A stretch of 39,906 bases of DNA from Candidatus Poribacteria bacterium. Its GTDB lineage: Bacteria; Abyssobacteria; SURF-5. The stretch spans positions 1 to 39,906 of the forward strand of contig JACRIR010000121.1 in assembly GCA_016215705.1 (NCBI GenBank), written 5' to 3'. The position numbers were made by a program, and so were the translations under genes. The notes under the pieces are model-generated. The model was not told the origin of the DNA and made no database searches. It saw only the letters and a list, made by a program, of their open reading frames with translations. The number at the start of each line of letters is the position of its first letter. Positions within the stretch are counted from its first letter, which is position 1. Of this stretch, positions 17,201-25,911 are shown one piece after another.

Positions 17201-17755
17201 ATGCGCAGACGGCGCGCGTGGGCATGTGCAGCCGCTATGATGTCGGTTATTCTCCTCTCACTGCCCATAACTCCATTCCTTTGGAGAAAGGCCGTGGAGG
17301 TCTTCGGACCGCAGTTCAACATTTTGGGCTACTTCGTTCTGGTCGTTCTTGCCCTTGTTTTTGCCATCTACGCGGTGCGACGCCGCGATAGGCTCGAGCG
17401 TTCGAGCGTCTTTGTGCTCGGCGGTCTTGCAGTGATTTACTATTGGCTCCTGAGATACCATTGTCGATTTCCGGCCGAGCGCCTTCATCTGTTTGAATAC
17501 GGATTGCTCGCGTATTTGCTGTACCGCGCGCTCAGGTATGATTTTCCGGAAATGAAGGCATACTCATTGGGATTCTCGATCTCATCTCTTTTCGGATTGC
17601 TTGACGAGATTATTCAACATTTCCTCCCAAACAGGGTGTTCGAGTGGAGGGACGTGGCGACAAATGTGATCGCCTCGGCGCTGGGTCTCGTTATTACATG
17701 GCTGCTTTTCAGGGAAACATCTCGGCCGGTCACATCGTCCGAGACAACCATATGA
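17201..17755 (+). CDS. VanZ-like membrane protein
   Basis: A protein of about 184 residues with four to five membrane segments and the VanZ-like signature: RLHLFEYGLLAYLLYRAL, then LLDEIIQHFLPNRVFEWRDV, then a last helix ASALGLVITWLLF. The acidic residues in the helical hairpin are conserved in the family; the activity is undefined (VanZ itself gives low teicoplanin resistance). The start is uncertain. ATG 17201 gives a usual basic N-terminus, but TTG 17150 overlapping the previous stop, or TTG 17156 with AAAGG upstream, would couple it to the fusion gene. The stop overlaps the next ATG (ATGA). Confidence 0.75.
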   Translation: MRRRRAWACAAAMMSVILLSLPITPFLWRKAVEVFGPQFNILGYFVLVVLALVFAIYAVRRRDRLERSSVFVLGGLAVIYYWLLRYHCRFPAERLHLFEYGLLAYLLYRALRYDFPEMKAYSLGFSISSLFGLLDEIIQHFLPNRVFEWRDVATNVIASALGLVITWLLFRETSRPVTSSETTI

Positions 17756-19458
17756 GATTGCGCAGAATCATACGGACTGCCGCCGTAATCATCTTTCTCA
17801 CCTTCGTTCTCCTTCTGAATGCGCCGCCTTTGAAGAGCCGGGCGCCCACCGGCGTCAACGTGATCCTGGTCACGGTTGATTCGCTCAGGGCGGATCACAT
17901 GGGATGTTACGGTTATCATAAGATGACAACTCCCAACATCGACGCCATCGCCGAAAAGGGCGCCTTATTTCGCCGCGCCTACAGCCAATCCGCGTGGACG
18001 TTTCCCGGATTGATGTCGATCTTGACATCGCTTCAGCCGCCCGTCCATCAGGTGGATCAGCGCGGCAGGACGCTTGATCCAAACATCAAGACGATTTTCG
18101 ACTGCTTTCGCGAGGCAGGATACGCGGTCCCGAACATATGTTTCTTGCTCACGCTCCCCGAGTTTTCCACCATTCGGGTCGGGCCGGTCGAGGAGAAGTA
18201 TTTTCATGGGGGTGACGGCGAAGAGATATTTCACTGGCTCGATGAGAATCGTGAGTCTAAGTTCTTCCTCTGGTACCACTACAGAGAGGTCCATCTTCCA
18301 TACAAGCCAAAAGAGGGCTCGCGTTCGATGTATTTTCCGATTCTGCCCGCCGACAGCGAACTCTCGCCCGGCATAAAGGCTGTCCTTTCCGAAACTGCGG
18401 TCGCCCCTGTCGGAACAGTCAAGTTCGAGGAAGCGGACATGCCGATTATTAAGGGTCTTTATGACGCGGAGGTGAGAGAGTTCGATTCCTTCTTCGCCCG
18501 CTTGTACGCGAGGCTGCAGAAATACGGATTGCTCAAAAAGACGCTCATCGTTGTAACCGCTGACCATGGAGAGGAGTTGATGGACCACGGGTTCGTCGGC
18601 CACGCTTCGACGATGCACTCGGCCACATTATATGATGAGGTTATGCGGATTCCGCTCATTATGAGTTGGTCCGATTATCTGCCGCCCTGCGAGATTCGAG
18701 AACAAATCCAACAAGTCGACATCATGCCTACGATTCTCGAAATTGTGGGCATCCCGGTTCCCTCGGGAGTTCAGGGCAGGAGTCTTGCGCCCATGATCTT
18801 TGACACACGAAAACGAAATGAATCCAGCGTGCCGGTCTTTGCAGAGACCATCTACGGCGGCTTTCAGGCGGATGAGGAAATGGCAAAGACGCGGCTGAGA
18901 TGTGTCCGCACCGATGCGTGGAAGCTGATCGAGACCGATACACCGGAGGCGAAAACGTTTCAGTTGTTCGACTTGCTCACCGACCCGAAAGAGATCAGGA
19001 ACGTATTCGACGAGAACACCCAAACATCTGCCGCGCTTCGAACATTGCTCCTGGAGTGGAGGCGTGAGAACATGGCGAGAAAGGGCGCCATCGTGGATGC
19101 GGGCGGAACGGTCCCTCGGGGAGACAGTTTCCCCGCCTGTCCGCAGATGCTTTTTCCGTATGACGGCGTCGTTCTCCGGTATCAGGAGAGGAACGGGACG
19201 ATACGGGCCTCATGGGTCGGAAGTCCCAATTCATCCTACGTCATTGAATATGACATAGGACAAGGAGTCCACCATCTCTCGGGATCATTTGTGACGTTCG
19301 GAAACGAGCGTATCTTCGGGCCGTATTCGCGGGAAATCTGGAGCGCGCTGGCGGCGCGCAATCCGTGGCGCATCAGGGTTTCACCCGACACAAATCCACG
19401 TTGTTGGAGTGAGTGGGTGCAGTTGGAGTTCGAGCACGAGAATGGCAGGACTCATTGA
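17752..19458 (+). CDS. Sulfatase-like (alkaline phosphatase superfamily) membrane-anchored hydrolase
   Basis: A 568-residue protein with an N-terminal signal anchor (AAVIIFLTFVLLLNAP) and a sulfatase-fold domain. ILVTVDSLRADHMGCYGY provides the metal Asp residues (D43, D48). AYSQSAWTFPGLMSIL occupies the nucleophile position: it has T83, not the C/S-x-P-S-R formylglycine motif. VVTADHGEELMDHG gives the second metal site. About 100 C-terminal residues form a beta-rich appendix (GTIRASWVGSPNSSYVIEYD). It could hydrolyse sulfate, phosphate or phosphodiester bonds, and the missing Cys argues against a classical sulfatase. ATG 17752 overlaps the VanZ-like stop by four bases, so translation is coupled. 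Confidence 0.82.
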   Translation: MRLRRIIRTAAVIIFLTFVLLLNAPPLKSRAPTGVNVILVTVDSLRADHMGCYGYHKMTTPNIDAIAEKGALFRRAYSQSAWTFPGLMSILTSLQPPVHQVDQRGRTLDPNIKTIFDCFREAGYAVPNICFLLTLPEFSTIRVGPVEEKYFHGGDGEEIFHWLDENRESKFFLWYHYREVHLPYKPKEGSRSMYFPILPADSELSPGIKAVLSETAVAPVGTVKFEEADMPIIKGLYDAEVREFDSFFARLYARLQKYGLLKKTLIVVTADHGEELMDHGFVGHASTMHSATLYDEVMRIPLIMSWSDYLPPCEIREQIQQVDIMPTILEIVGIPVPSGVQGRSLAPMIFDTRKRNESSVPVFAETIYGGFQADEEMAKTRLRCVRTDAWKLIETDTPEAKTFQLFDLLTDPKEIRNVFDENTQTSAALRTLLLEWRRENMARKGAIVDAGGTVPRGDSFPACPQMLFPYDGVVLRYQERNGTIRASWVGSPNSSYVIEYDIGQGVHHLSGSFVTFGNERIFGPYSREIWSALAARNPWRIRVSPDTNPRCWSEWVQLEFEHENGRTH

Positions 19459-19499
19459 TCGGGCGTCAACCGCATAGAAGATTCACATTCCCCCGTTTT

Positions 19500-20633
19500 T
19501 CACTTGGGTTCTTGGTTGAGTCGCTTGATTTCCGTGAGCGCCGGATCAAAGCCGGGATTGATTGCGAGCGCCTGCTTAAACCATTTTAGGGCTTCCGCAG
19601 GCTGGCCGGTTTCATTGTAGTAGACGCCGAGATTGTAGCATGGAAGGGGGTCCACGGAGAGAAGCTGCACGGCTTTCGTGGTCTCCTCGATAGCGCCGTT
19701 CAGGTCTCCCAGCGCATACAAGCGCGCGCCCAGGCTCAGGCGGGCCTTGCCGAAGCGAGGGGCAATGGCGAGCGCCTTTTTGCAGAACTCCACAGCCGTT
19801 TCCTCGTCGTTGCCGTACCCACCGGCGTACAGATTCAGTTGATACCATGCTTCAGCGTAGAACTCATCCTTCAGAACAGCGCTTTTGTACGTGTCCATGG
19901 CCTTCAAGGGCGCGTTGTAAGCCGCATACACGCGCGCTTCCGCGGCGTGCGGAACCACCAGGTATTTATCGTCAGAAAGCGCATGGGCGTACGCCATCAG
20001 GGCCTCGCTGTATTTCTCCTGGCGCTCGTGCTTCAGACCGGCGCCGAACTCGACGGCCGCCTTGAGTTTCTTGGGTTTGTTCGAGGTGAGCCTGGCAAGT
20101 TCCTCCTTGCTCAGCGTCACTCCCAGAGCGTCGATCAACTGAAACACAAGCTGTCTCTCAAGCTCGAATATTTTGGTCGGTTTTCCCTCCACTCTCGTCT
20201 TCAGAAGGAAATAATGGTTCTTGCAATCGTACGCCTGAAACTCGATGATGAGTTTCTCGGTGTCCCACTTGAGGAATCCGCTCGTTACGATATCGGCCCC
20301 ATGCGTCTCGCCCAGCTTCTCGATGCCTGCTTCTTTCAGGATGAACGGTTTCGTTTGAACGTGGGTATCTCCAGTGGGGACTACGCTGATCTGCTGCGCG
20401 CAAAACAGGTCGCGGCGGATGAGCGGACCGAGGGCCAGCGCGGCGCAGCAGACTTCCTCCACGTCCGACACGCAATCAATCGGGCAAACGAGCACGATGG
20501 GTTCGCGCAGTGGAGATATGCGGGCCGCGTCGGATTGCGGAGGGGCGGCGACCGGCGCGGCGGCGCAGCCGAGAATCGTTAATCCGATAACTATTGCCGC
20601 GACCGGGGGAATGAGAATCGGGCGAAAACCCAT
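19500..20633 (-). CDS. TPR lipoprotein
   Basis: A 377-residue lipoprotein: signal peptide with lipobox LTILGC (lipidated Cys23), an Ala/Pro-rich spacer, then an alpha/beta domain (about 50-170; IVLVCPIDCVSDVEEVCCAA, GADIVTSGFLKWDTEKLIIE) that resembles periplasmic domains of TolB/CsgG-like lipoproteins only loosely. From about 200 onwards there are four to five TPR units, such as AEAWYQLNLYAGGYGNDEE, GKARLSLGARLYALGDLNG and PCYNLGVYYNETGQPAEAL. It lies 40 bp after pssA on the same strand and may be read through from it. No specific function is visible. Confidence 0.82.
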   Translation of the reverse strand: MGFRPILIPPVAAIVIGLTILGCAAAPVAAPPQSDAARISPLREPIVLVCPIDCVSDVEEVCCAALALGPLIRRDLFCAQQISVVPTGDTHVQTKPFILKEAGIEKLGETHGADIVTSGFLKWDTEKLIIEFQAYDCKNHYFLLKTRVEGKPTKIFELERQLVFQLIDALGVTLSKEELARLTSNKPKKLKAAVEFGAGLKHERQEKYSEALMAYAHALSDDKYLVVPHAAEARVYAAYNAPLKAMDTYKSAVLKDEFYAEAWYQLNLYAGGYGNDEETAVEFCKKALAIAPRFGKARLSLGARLYALGDLNGAIEETTKAVQLLSVDPLPCYNLGVYYNETGQPAEALKWFKQALAINPGFDPALTEIKRLNQEPK

Positions 20634-20673
20634 TTTTGTCCCTCTCTGCAGAAATGCGTTCAGAGCATCTCAC

Positions 20674-21447
20674 TCATGAGGCCGGTTCTTCCGTTTCCTG
20701 GGGCGCCTGTTCCAGGCCTTTGCGTGACCTGGTCAGATAATTGACCGGCCCAATCAAGACGTATGTAATGAAGACGATAAAAAGGAAGAGCGTCGGCTTC
20801 ATCAACTTGACGAGACTAAGAAAGACTATCAACATGAAGGTATACTGAAAAGCGCGATTGCGGCGGACGAGGAAAAGCTCCTGCTTGGGATACGTGATCG
20901 TGCTGACCATCAGGAAGGCAAGAACCACGACGAAGGCCGCAATAAAGAATGCGAGATAATCGTAGACAATGGTTTGCCCGTACAGGGGGTCATACTTGAG
21001 CTTCATGAGAACCAGCGAGGCAATCATGCAACCCGCACCCGGTATCGGCAACCCGGTGAAGGATTTCACCGTTCCACTGCTGTAAACATTGTAGCGCGCG
21101 AGCCTGAGCGCCCCGGTGATTGCGTACAACGTGACGAGGAAGACTCCGACGTGCTCGAAGCCGTGCAGAATGCTCCTGTACACGAGCACGGCGGGCGCGA
21201 CGCCGAAGGTTACGACGTCGGCAAGCGAATCCAACTCTTTTCCGAAATTGCTTGTGCTCCTGATAAGCCGGGCCACGTGGCCGTCGCTCCCGTCAAAAAG
21301 GAGGGCGAGCAGAATCATCCACGCGGCAAGTTTGAATTCGCCGTTGATCGTGTAAACAACCGAGAGCAACCCGCAGTACATGTTGCCGATGGTGAGCAGG
21401 CTTGGAAGTATGTTTACGTGCTTACGCCTTTTTCTCGTTCGCCGCAT
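20674..21447 (-). CDS. pssA: CDP-diacylglycerol-serine O-phosphatidyltransferase
   Basis: A 257-residue integral membrane enzyme making phosphatidylserine from CDP-diacylglycerol and serine. The CDP-alcohol phosphotransferase motif is perfect: D55-G56-x2-A59-R60-x8-G69-x3-D73-x3-D77, in DGHVARLIRSTSNFGKELDS. The N-terminal LPSLLTIGNMYCGLLSV is the usual first helix of the type II enzyme, and six to eight membrane segments follow. ATG 21447 lies inside psd, an overlap of 26 bp, so translation of the pair is coupled and the two steps to phosphatidylethanolamine are made together. Confidence 0.94.
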   Translation of the reverse strand: MRRTRKRRKHVNILPSLLTIGNMYCGLLSVVYTINGEFKLAAWMILLALLFDGSDGHVARLIRSTSNFGKELDSLADVVTFGVAPAVLVYRSILHGFEHVGVFLVTLYAITGALRLARYNVYSSGTVKSFTGLPIPGAGCMIASLVLMKLKYDPLYGQTIVYDYLAFFIAAFVVVLAFLMVSTITYPKQELFLVRRNRAFQYTFMLIVFLSLVKLMKPTLFLFIVFITYVLIGPVNYLTRSRKGLEQAPQETEEPAS

Positions 21448-22072
21448 AGTACGCTCCCACGAGGCTTACGCCTCCCTTTACCCTTTGGCCCGCCGACACC
21501 AGTATTTCGCACTCGAGCGGCAGGTACAACTCCGTCCTCGAGCCGAACCTGATCATTCCTATTCGGTCTCCCGTCCGGACTCGCTCGCTCGGACGGCAAT
21601 AGCAGACGATCCGGCGAGCGACCGCGCCGGCAATCTGTCGGACAAGAACCTTGAACTCGTTTCCTTCTATGCCGATCGAGTTGTTCTCGTTGTTGCGAGA
21701 GGCGTCCATGGTATTCGCGAAAGCGAAATTGCCCGGGCGGTAATGCACCATTCCGACGGTTCCACCCACCGGCGCGCGATTTATATGCACGTCGAATATA
21801 GAGAGAAAAATGCTGACCCTCTTGCAGCGCCCGCCCATAAAATCCTTTTCGTCCACTTCGTCGATCGAGAGAACTTTCCCGTCGGCGGGAGCGACTATCT
21901 GACCTGCGGCGGCCATGATTTTGCGTTCGGGGTCGCGAAAGAAGTAGAGGGTGAAGAGGGTCGCCGCCGACCCCGCCAGGAGCACCGCGGGGTGTATCAG
22001 AGCGCCCATTGCGGCCACCAGGGCGCATACGGCCGCAATTCCCAAGCCCTCTTTTGCAATTGGAAAGCGGAT
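21422..22072 (-). CDS. psd: Phosphatidylserine decarboxylase proenzyme (short form); possible ATC start
   Basis: Converts phosphatidylserine to phosphatidylethanolamine with a pyruvoyl group made by self-cleavage. The short-form enzyme is recognised by APADGKVLSI, FLSIFDVHINRAPVGG, YRPGNFAFANTMDASRNNEN and the cleavage site RFGSRTEL. The nearest ordinary start is TTG 22045, which has no well-spaced ribosome site. Upstream codons read IRFPIAKEG, the N-terminus expected for this family. They begin with ATC at 22072, one base after the radC stop and 9 bp after a clean GGAG (22085-22082). I therefore place the start at 22072, giving 216 residues; TTG 22045 gives 207. It overlaps pssA by 26 bp. 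Confidence 0.9.
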   Translation of the reverse strand: MRFPIAKEGLGIAAVCALVAAMGALIHPAVLLAGSAATLFTLYFFRDPERKIMAAAGQIVAPADGKVLSIDEVDEKDFMGGRCKRVSIFLSIFDVHINRAPVGGTVGMVHYRPGNFAFANTMDASRNNENNSIGIEGNEFKVLVRQIAGAVARRIVCYCRPSERVRTGDRIGMIRFGSRTELYLPLECEILVSAGQRVKGGVSLVGAYYAANEKKA

Positions 22073-22073
22073 T

Positions 22074-22769
22074 CTATCTCACTCCTTTATCTACAAGGCT
22101 GACATACCTGCTCCCCGCAATTATAACATGATCCAGCACTTTTATACCAAGCAGATCACCTGCCGCCATCAATCTCCGTGTGAGGCTCACGTCCTCGTTG
22201 CTCGGTTCGACGTCGCCACTGGGGTGATTGTGAACCATAATAATGGCGGCAGCGTGAGCGGCAATGGCTTCTTTGAAGCATTCTCTCGGGTGTACAACGC
22301 TCGCGTTAAGCGACCCGACGGAGACCGTGTAGGTCTTGATCAGATGATTCTTCGTGTTCAGGAGCAGGATTTTGAAGTGCTCGCGATCGAGCGACCGCAT
22401 TTCGGGCGACATCAGTTCGAAGACGTCCTCCGCCGATTTTATGGGCGACCGGTCAGATCCTCTTTCCGCCGCCAGTCTCCGGCCAAGCTCGAATGCCGCT
22501 TGTATCTCGACGGCCTTTGCAAAGCCCACTCCCTCAATCTTCTGCAGCTCCTCGGTGCTTGCTCGAGACAGCTCGGTCAGCGAGCGAAAATCTTGCAGCG
22601 TTTTCTCGGCCAGTTCGACCGCGCTCATCTTTCGGGTTCCCGTCCTAAACAGGATAGCGAGCAACTCTGAAGTCTTGAGCGACCCGGGTCCGCGTTTGGC
22701 CAATCGTTCGCGTGGCCGCTCGCTGGTGGGCATTTCCCGTATCAAAGGAATCCTGTAGTGTTCGCTCAT
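22074..22769 (-). CDS. radC: RadC-family JAB/MPN-domain protein
   Basis: A 231-residue protein with an N-terminal helix-hairpin-helix part (RGPGSLKTSELLAILFRTG, KIEGVGFAKAVEIQAAFEL) and a C-terminal JAB/MPN metalloprotease-like domain. HPRECFKEAI and IMVHNHPSGDVEPSNED provide the JAMM zinc ligands. RadC was named for a supposed DNA-repair role that later work did not support; its activity is undefined. ATG 22769 overlaps the prmC stop (ATGA), placing it in the prfA-prmC operon, and psd follows after one base. Confidence 0.93.
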   Translation of the reverse strand: MSEHYRIPLIREMPTSERPRERLAKRGPGSLKTSELLAILFRTGTRKMSAVELAEKTLQDFRSLTELSRASTEELQKIEGVGFAKAVEIQAAFELGRRLAAERGSDRSPIKSAEDVFELMSPEMRSLDREHFKILLLNTKNHLIKTYTVSVGSLNASVVHPRECFKEAIAAHAAAIIMVHNHPSGDVEPSNEDVSLTRRLMAAGDLLGIKVLDHVIIAGSRYVSLVDKGVR

Positions 22770-23698
22770 TCCGTTTTCCGCCCTGTTATCACTCGATGCC
22801 GACCAGCAAGGTCATGAATGATGCGCATCTCCGTGAAATGTTCGGCGCGGCGCAGAATCTTAAGCGCTTCATCCGCCTGATTCTCTCCGATTTCGACAGC
22901 CAGCAATGCGCCGGCTTTAAGGTATTCACGAGCCACCGCCGTTATTCGGCGGAACAGGTCGAGGCCGTCGGCTCCTCCTTTGAGCGCAACCATGGGTTCA
23001 AACTCCCGGACGCCGCTCTCGAGGGCCGGATATTCCGCATCGGTGACATAAGGCGGATTAGAGACGATGACGTCAATGGAACCTCTCAGAGCGTCGGGCA
23101 AACACGAACAGAGGTCGCCAATGTAGAATGCGACTCTTTCGCTCACGCGGTGTTCGGCGGCATTCAGGCGTGCAAGAGAAATCGCGTTTTCGGAAATGTC
23201 GACGGCGTGAATGGTCGCCCCGGGCAGAAGCAGCGCGAGCGAAATCGCGATACATCCGCTGCCCGCGCCTATGTCGACAATGTATGTGGTCCGGCGTTCC
23301 GACGAGCGAACCTGCTCGACAACATGCTCCACGAGGGTCTCTGTCTCAGGACGCGGAATGAGCGCGCGTCTGTCGATGCGAAAGGTGAACCCCATGAACT
23401 CTTTCCTGCCGGTAATATACGCGACCGGCTCTCCACGCAGACGCCGCGCTATTCGCGAGAGATATTCGGCGCGTTCTTCGGCGCCGAGATAGTCAGTATA
23501 TGAGGCAATCAACTTCGCGTGCGAAACGGCGAGAGTGTCGGCAAGCAACACCTCGGCCTCGAGACGCGATGTGTCGGTGACGCCGGCATTGCGGAGGAGA
23601 ACCTCGGCTTCGACAATCGAATCGATGACTCTCCACCGGGTCGTGACCCCGGCAGACGTCCCGGACGATTTCATCATTCCGCTTTCATAGTTCATCAT
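22766..23698 (-). CDS. prmC: Release factor glutamine methyltransferase PrmC
   Basis: A 310-residue SAM enzyme that methylates the Gln of the GGQ motif of release factors. YIVDIGAGSGCIAISLAL is motif I, IHAVDISENAISLARLNA motif II and DVIVSNPPYV the catalytic NPPY motif; the N-terminal helical domain contains YITGRKEFMGFTFRID. Its substrate gene prfA lies 7 bp upstream. The first 15-20 residues (MMNYESGMMKSSG) fall on low-complexity repeat-like DNA and do not look like a normal PrmC start, so translation may begin at a later codon. Confidence 0.93.
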   Translation of the reverse strand: MMNYESGMMKSSGTSAGVTTRWRVIDSIVEAEVLLRNAGVTDTSRLEAEVLLADTLAVSHAKLIASYTDYLGAEERAEYLSRIARRLRGEPVAYITGRKEFMGFTFRIDRRALIPRPETETLVEHVVEQVRSSERRTTYIVDIGAGSGCIAISLALLLPGATIHAVDISENAISLARLNAAEHRVSERVAFYIGDLCSCLPDALRGSIDVIVSNPPYVTDAEYPALESGVREFEPMVALKGGADGLDLFRRITAVAREYLKAGALLAVEIGENQADEALKILRRAEHFTEMRIIHDLAGRHRVITGRKTE

Positions 23699-23702
23699 TT
23701 TG
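23667..23702. repeat. Low-complexity TTCATCATT-type repeat at the prmC start
   Basis: TTCATCATT occurs twice (about 23670 and 23691) around CCGCTTTCATAG. A related GTTCATCATCCCCCATTCC stands near 25955. These resemble the dispersed repeats of the pseudopilin region and form the first codons of prmC. Confidence 0.35.
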
Positions 23703-23705
23703 GAA

Positions 23706-24773
23706 TCAGACCGCTTTCATCTTTTCCTCTTGTTCGGCAAGTTGAAGCTCCTCGACAATTTCTTCGAGCTCGCCGTCAAGAATCGTTTCGAGTTTGTGGA
23801 GTGTCAGTCCTATCCGATGGTCCGTCACCCTGTTCTGGGGAAAATTGTAGGTGCGAATGCGCTCGCTGCGTTCGCCCGTGCCCACCTGGCTGCGGCGTGT
23901 CTCCGAGATTTCCCGGGCTTGCTGTTCCTCTTTTTGGGCAAGCAACCGCGAGCGAAGCACGCGAAGGGCGCGCGCTTTGTTCTTATGTTGCGATTTCTCA
24001 TCCTGGCAAGTAACGACCATTCCCGTCGGCAGGTGGGTTATGCGAACGGCCGAATCGGTGGTATTGACGCTTTGGCCTCCCGGTCCCGAAGAGCGGAAGA
24101 CGTCGACCTTGAGGTCTTTGGGATCAATGGATATCTCGACTTCCTCGGCTTCCGGCAACACGGCGACGGTGACCGTGGAGGTGTGGATTCTCCCGCTGGC
24201 CTCGGTTACCGGCACGCGCTGCACGCGATGCACTCCGCTTTCATACTTGAGCGTTCCGAAGGCGCCTTTGCCGGAAATCGAGAATATTATCTCTTTGAGC
24301 CCGCCTATGCCGGTCGGGTTGCTGCTGAGAACCTCGTAGCGCCACCGTTTGCCGTCTGCATAGTGGGTGTACATTCTAAAAAGATCGGCAGCGAAAAGGG
24401 CGGCCTCGTCACCGCCGGTTGCGCCGCGAATTTCCATGATAACGTCTTTCTCATCGCGTTCGTCGCGAGGAGTCATCAGAAGTTTCAATTCGCGCTCGAG
24501 CGAGGCAAGCAACTCCCCGGCCTGGTCCTTTTCTTCCTTCGCGAGTTTTCGCAAGTCTTCATCAGTCTCGTTCAGGAGAATCTCCTCGGCGGCTCGCTGG
24601 TCTTTCAGCGTCTTCTGATAGGTCTGCGTCTTCTCAATAAGAATCGAGAGGTCCGCATGCTCCGCCGCGAGCTTTTGATACTTGTCGCGGTCGGCGAGAA
24701 CCGACGGCTCGCTCATGAGCCTGTTCAGCTCTTCATATCGTTCCCTGATTTTTTGAAGTTTCTCGAGAAACAT
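23706..24773 (-). CDS. prfA: Peptide chain release factor 1
   Basis: A 355-residue class I release factor reading UAA and UAG. The long coiled-coil N-terminal domain is followed by [18 protein letters not shown], the anticodon-like [19 protein letters not shown] with the RF1 tripeptide P-V-T, and [18 protein letters not shown] with the universal GGQ. The C-terminal [19 protein letters not shown] is typical. Length is normal. It is followed at 7 bp by prmC, which modifies it. Confidence 0.97.
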   Translation of the reverse strand: MFLEKLQKIRERYEELNRLMSEPSVLADRDKYQKLAAEHADLSILIEKTQTYQKTLKDQRAAEEILLNETDEDLRKLAKEEKDQAGELLASLERELKLLMTPRDERDEKDVIMEIRGATGGDEAALFAADLFRMYTHYADGKRWRYEVLSSNPTGIGGLKEIIFSISGKGAFGTLKYESGVHRVQRVPVTEASGRIHTSTVTVAVLPEAEEVEISIDPKDLKVDVFRSSGPGGQSVNTTDSAVRITHLPTGMVVTCQDEKSQHKNKARALRVLRSRLLAQKEEQQAREISETRRSQVGTGERSERIRTYNFPQNRVTDHRIGLTLHKLETILDGELEEIVEELQLAEQEEKMKAV

Positions 24774-24833
24774 TCCAGCGCCTTCTCACCCTTGTTTTTG
24801 GCGGTTCTCGTAAGGGTCAACCATGTTGCGCCC

Positions 24834-25583
24834 TCATTCCCGCGTAATCGGGTGTTTGGACCTCCGAGCTTTGATTCGAGCGTGTGGCTTCTCGCCTTTG
24901 CCGGATTTTGAGGTCACGCGCCCGCAACTCATGTCTCCCTCGGGACAAAAGCCGCTTACACACAGCGGGCCACAGTCGGCGAAGAGGGTCGGCGCAACCT
25001 CGCGCACGCGCTCGAGCATCAGCTCGGCCATTTTCCTGATCTCCCATTGTGCGCGCGTGCAGCAGCGCTGCTGAAAAAAATGCCTGAGCTCACGCGCATT
25101 CATCGTGACCACCATCTTCGTCTCCGCCGCGTTCGGGAGAACGTAGCGAGCATCCTCGGCGGCGATGCCGGCTTCGGCAAACTGTCGGTAGGTGTCCTGC
25201 AGTTCCGCCATGACGCGCCCGTATTGCGCCTTCAGGACGCCGTTTCCTGCAATCGACGGGGGAATGACGTATTCGAGGCCGCCCGTCTTTTTCACGTATC
25301 TCTGGCTCTGCTGCGAATAAGAGGCGATGCGATGGCGGACCAACTGGTGGCTCGTAACTCGTGAAATACCCTCGACCCCGAACGTGAAACTTGCATGCTC
25401 GAAGGGCGACAAATGCCTCATCTCCAACAGGCGCTTGAGAAACTCCCGGACTTCGCCCTTCTCAATCTTTTCTGAAAGTTTGTCTATCCCGACTGCCGAG
25501 TAACAGAGCTTGGCTGCAAGCGCAACAGCGCGTTCCGGGTCACCCGTATGACGCAGAAGTCTCACCCGTGCGGTCACTTCCAT
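24834..25583 (-). CDS. thyX: FAD-dependent thymidylate synthase ThyX
   Basis: A 249-residue flavin-dependent enzyme making dTMP from dUMP with methylenetetrahydrofolate. The diagnostic ThyX motif RHRxxS is present as RHRIASYSQQSQRY. FEHASFTFGVEGISRVTSHQ and NARELRHFFQQRCCTRAQWE are further conserved blocks. The C-terminus adds a Cys-rich and basic tail (CGPLCVSGFCPEGDMSCG, then KPHARIKARRSK), seen in some ThyX proteins. ATG 25583 (MEVTARVRLL) is preferred to the TTG at 25607, which lies in the terminator stem region. It is followed by prfA about 60 bp downstream. Confidence 0.94.
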   Translation of the reverse strand: MEVTARVRLLRHTGDPERAVALAAKLCYSAVGIDKLSEKIEKGEVREFLKRLLEMRHLSPFEHASFTFGVEGISRVTSHQLVRHRIASYSQQSQRYVKKTGGLEYVIPPSIAGNGVLKAQYGRVMAELQDTYRQFAEAGIAAEDARYVLPNAAETKMVVTMNARELRHFFQQRCCTRAQWEIRKMAELMLERVREVAPTLFADCGPLCVSGFCPEGDMSCGRVTSKSGKGEKPHARIKARRSKHPITRE

Positions 25584-25600
25584 AAACGCAGTCCCCACGC

Positions 25601-25646
25601 AAAACAAAAAGGGCCAGGCAGCTTCCTTTCCGAAATCTGCCCGGCC
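25601..25646 (-). terminator. Rho-independent terminator after rpmE
   Basis: On the minus strand GGCCGGGCAG (25646-25637) pairs with CTGCCTGGCC (25621-25612), ten pairs with one G-U, around a 15-nt loop. A T-rich CTTTTTGTTTT follows. It lies just after rpmE and before thyX, so most rpmE transcripts should stop here, with thyX served by read-through or its own promoter. Confidence 0.8.
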
Positions 25647-25655
25647 TTGTGCCCG

Positions 25656-25859
25656 CTAATCCTTAATATTGTAACGGCGGCGGAACCTCTGGACACGTCC
25701 TTCCGAGTCAACCAGTTTCTGTTTGCCGGTAAAAAACGGATGACAATTAGAACAGATGTCAATGTTTATTTCCTTCTTCGTGGAGCGGGTCTCTATCTTA
25801 TTGCCGCATGCGCACGTTACTGTGACATTATGATATTCTGGGTGGATATCGCTCTTCAC
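25656..25859 (-). CDS. rpmE: Large ribosomal subunit protein bL31
   Basis: A 67-residue bL31 of the zinc-binding (C+) type. [21 protein letters not shown] and [18 protein letters not shown] carry the four Cys ligands, and [14 protein letters not shown] is the standard C-terminus. GTG 25859 has GGAGG 8 bp upstream. It has its own strong promoter (25912-25941) and terminator (25601-25646). Confidence 0.96.
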   Translation of the reverse strand: MKSDIHPEYHNVTVTCACGNKIETRSTKKEINIDICSNCHPFFTGKQKLVDSEGRVQRFRRRYNIKD

Positions 25860-25911
25860 CTATTTCACCTCCATAGTCAGAATTGTGGCTTCTGCCATCC
25901 TACTCCGAAAC

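Noticed and set aside
19839-20582. 247-residue plus-strand frame opposite the TPR lipoprotein
   Set aside because: Complement of a well-supported lipoprotein gene; no independent protein features.
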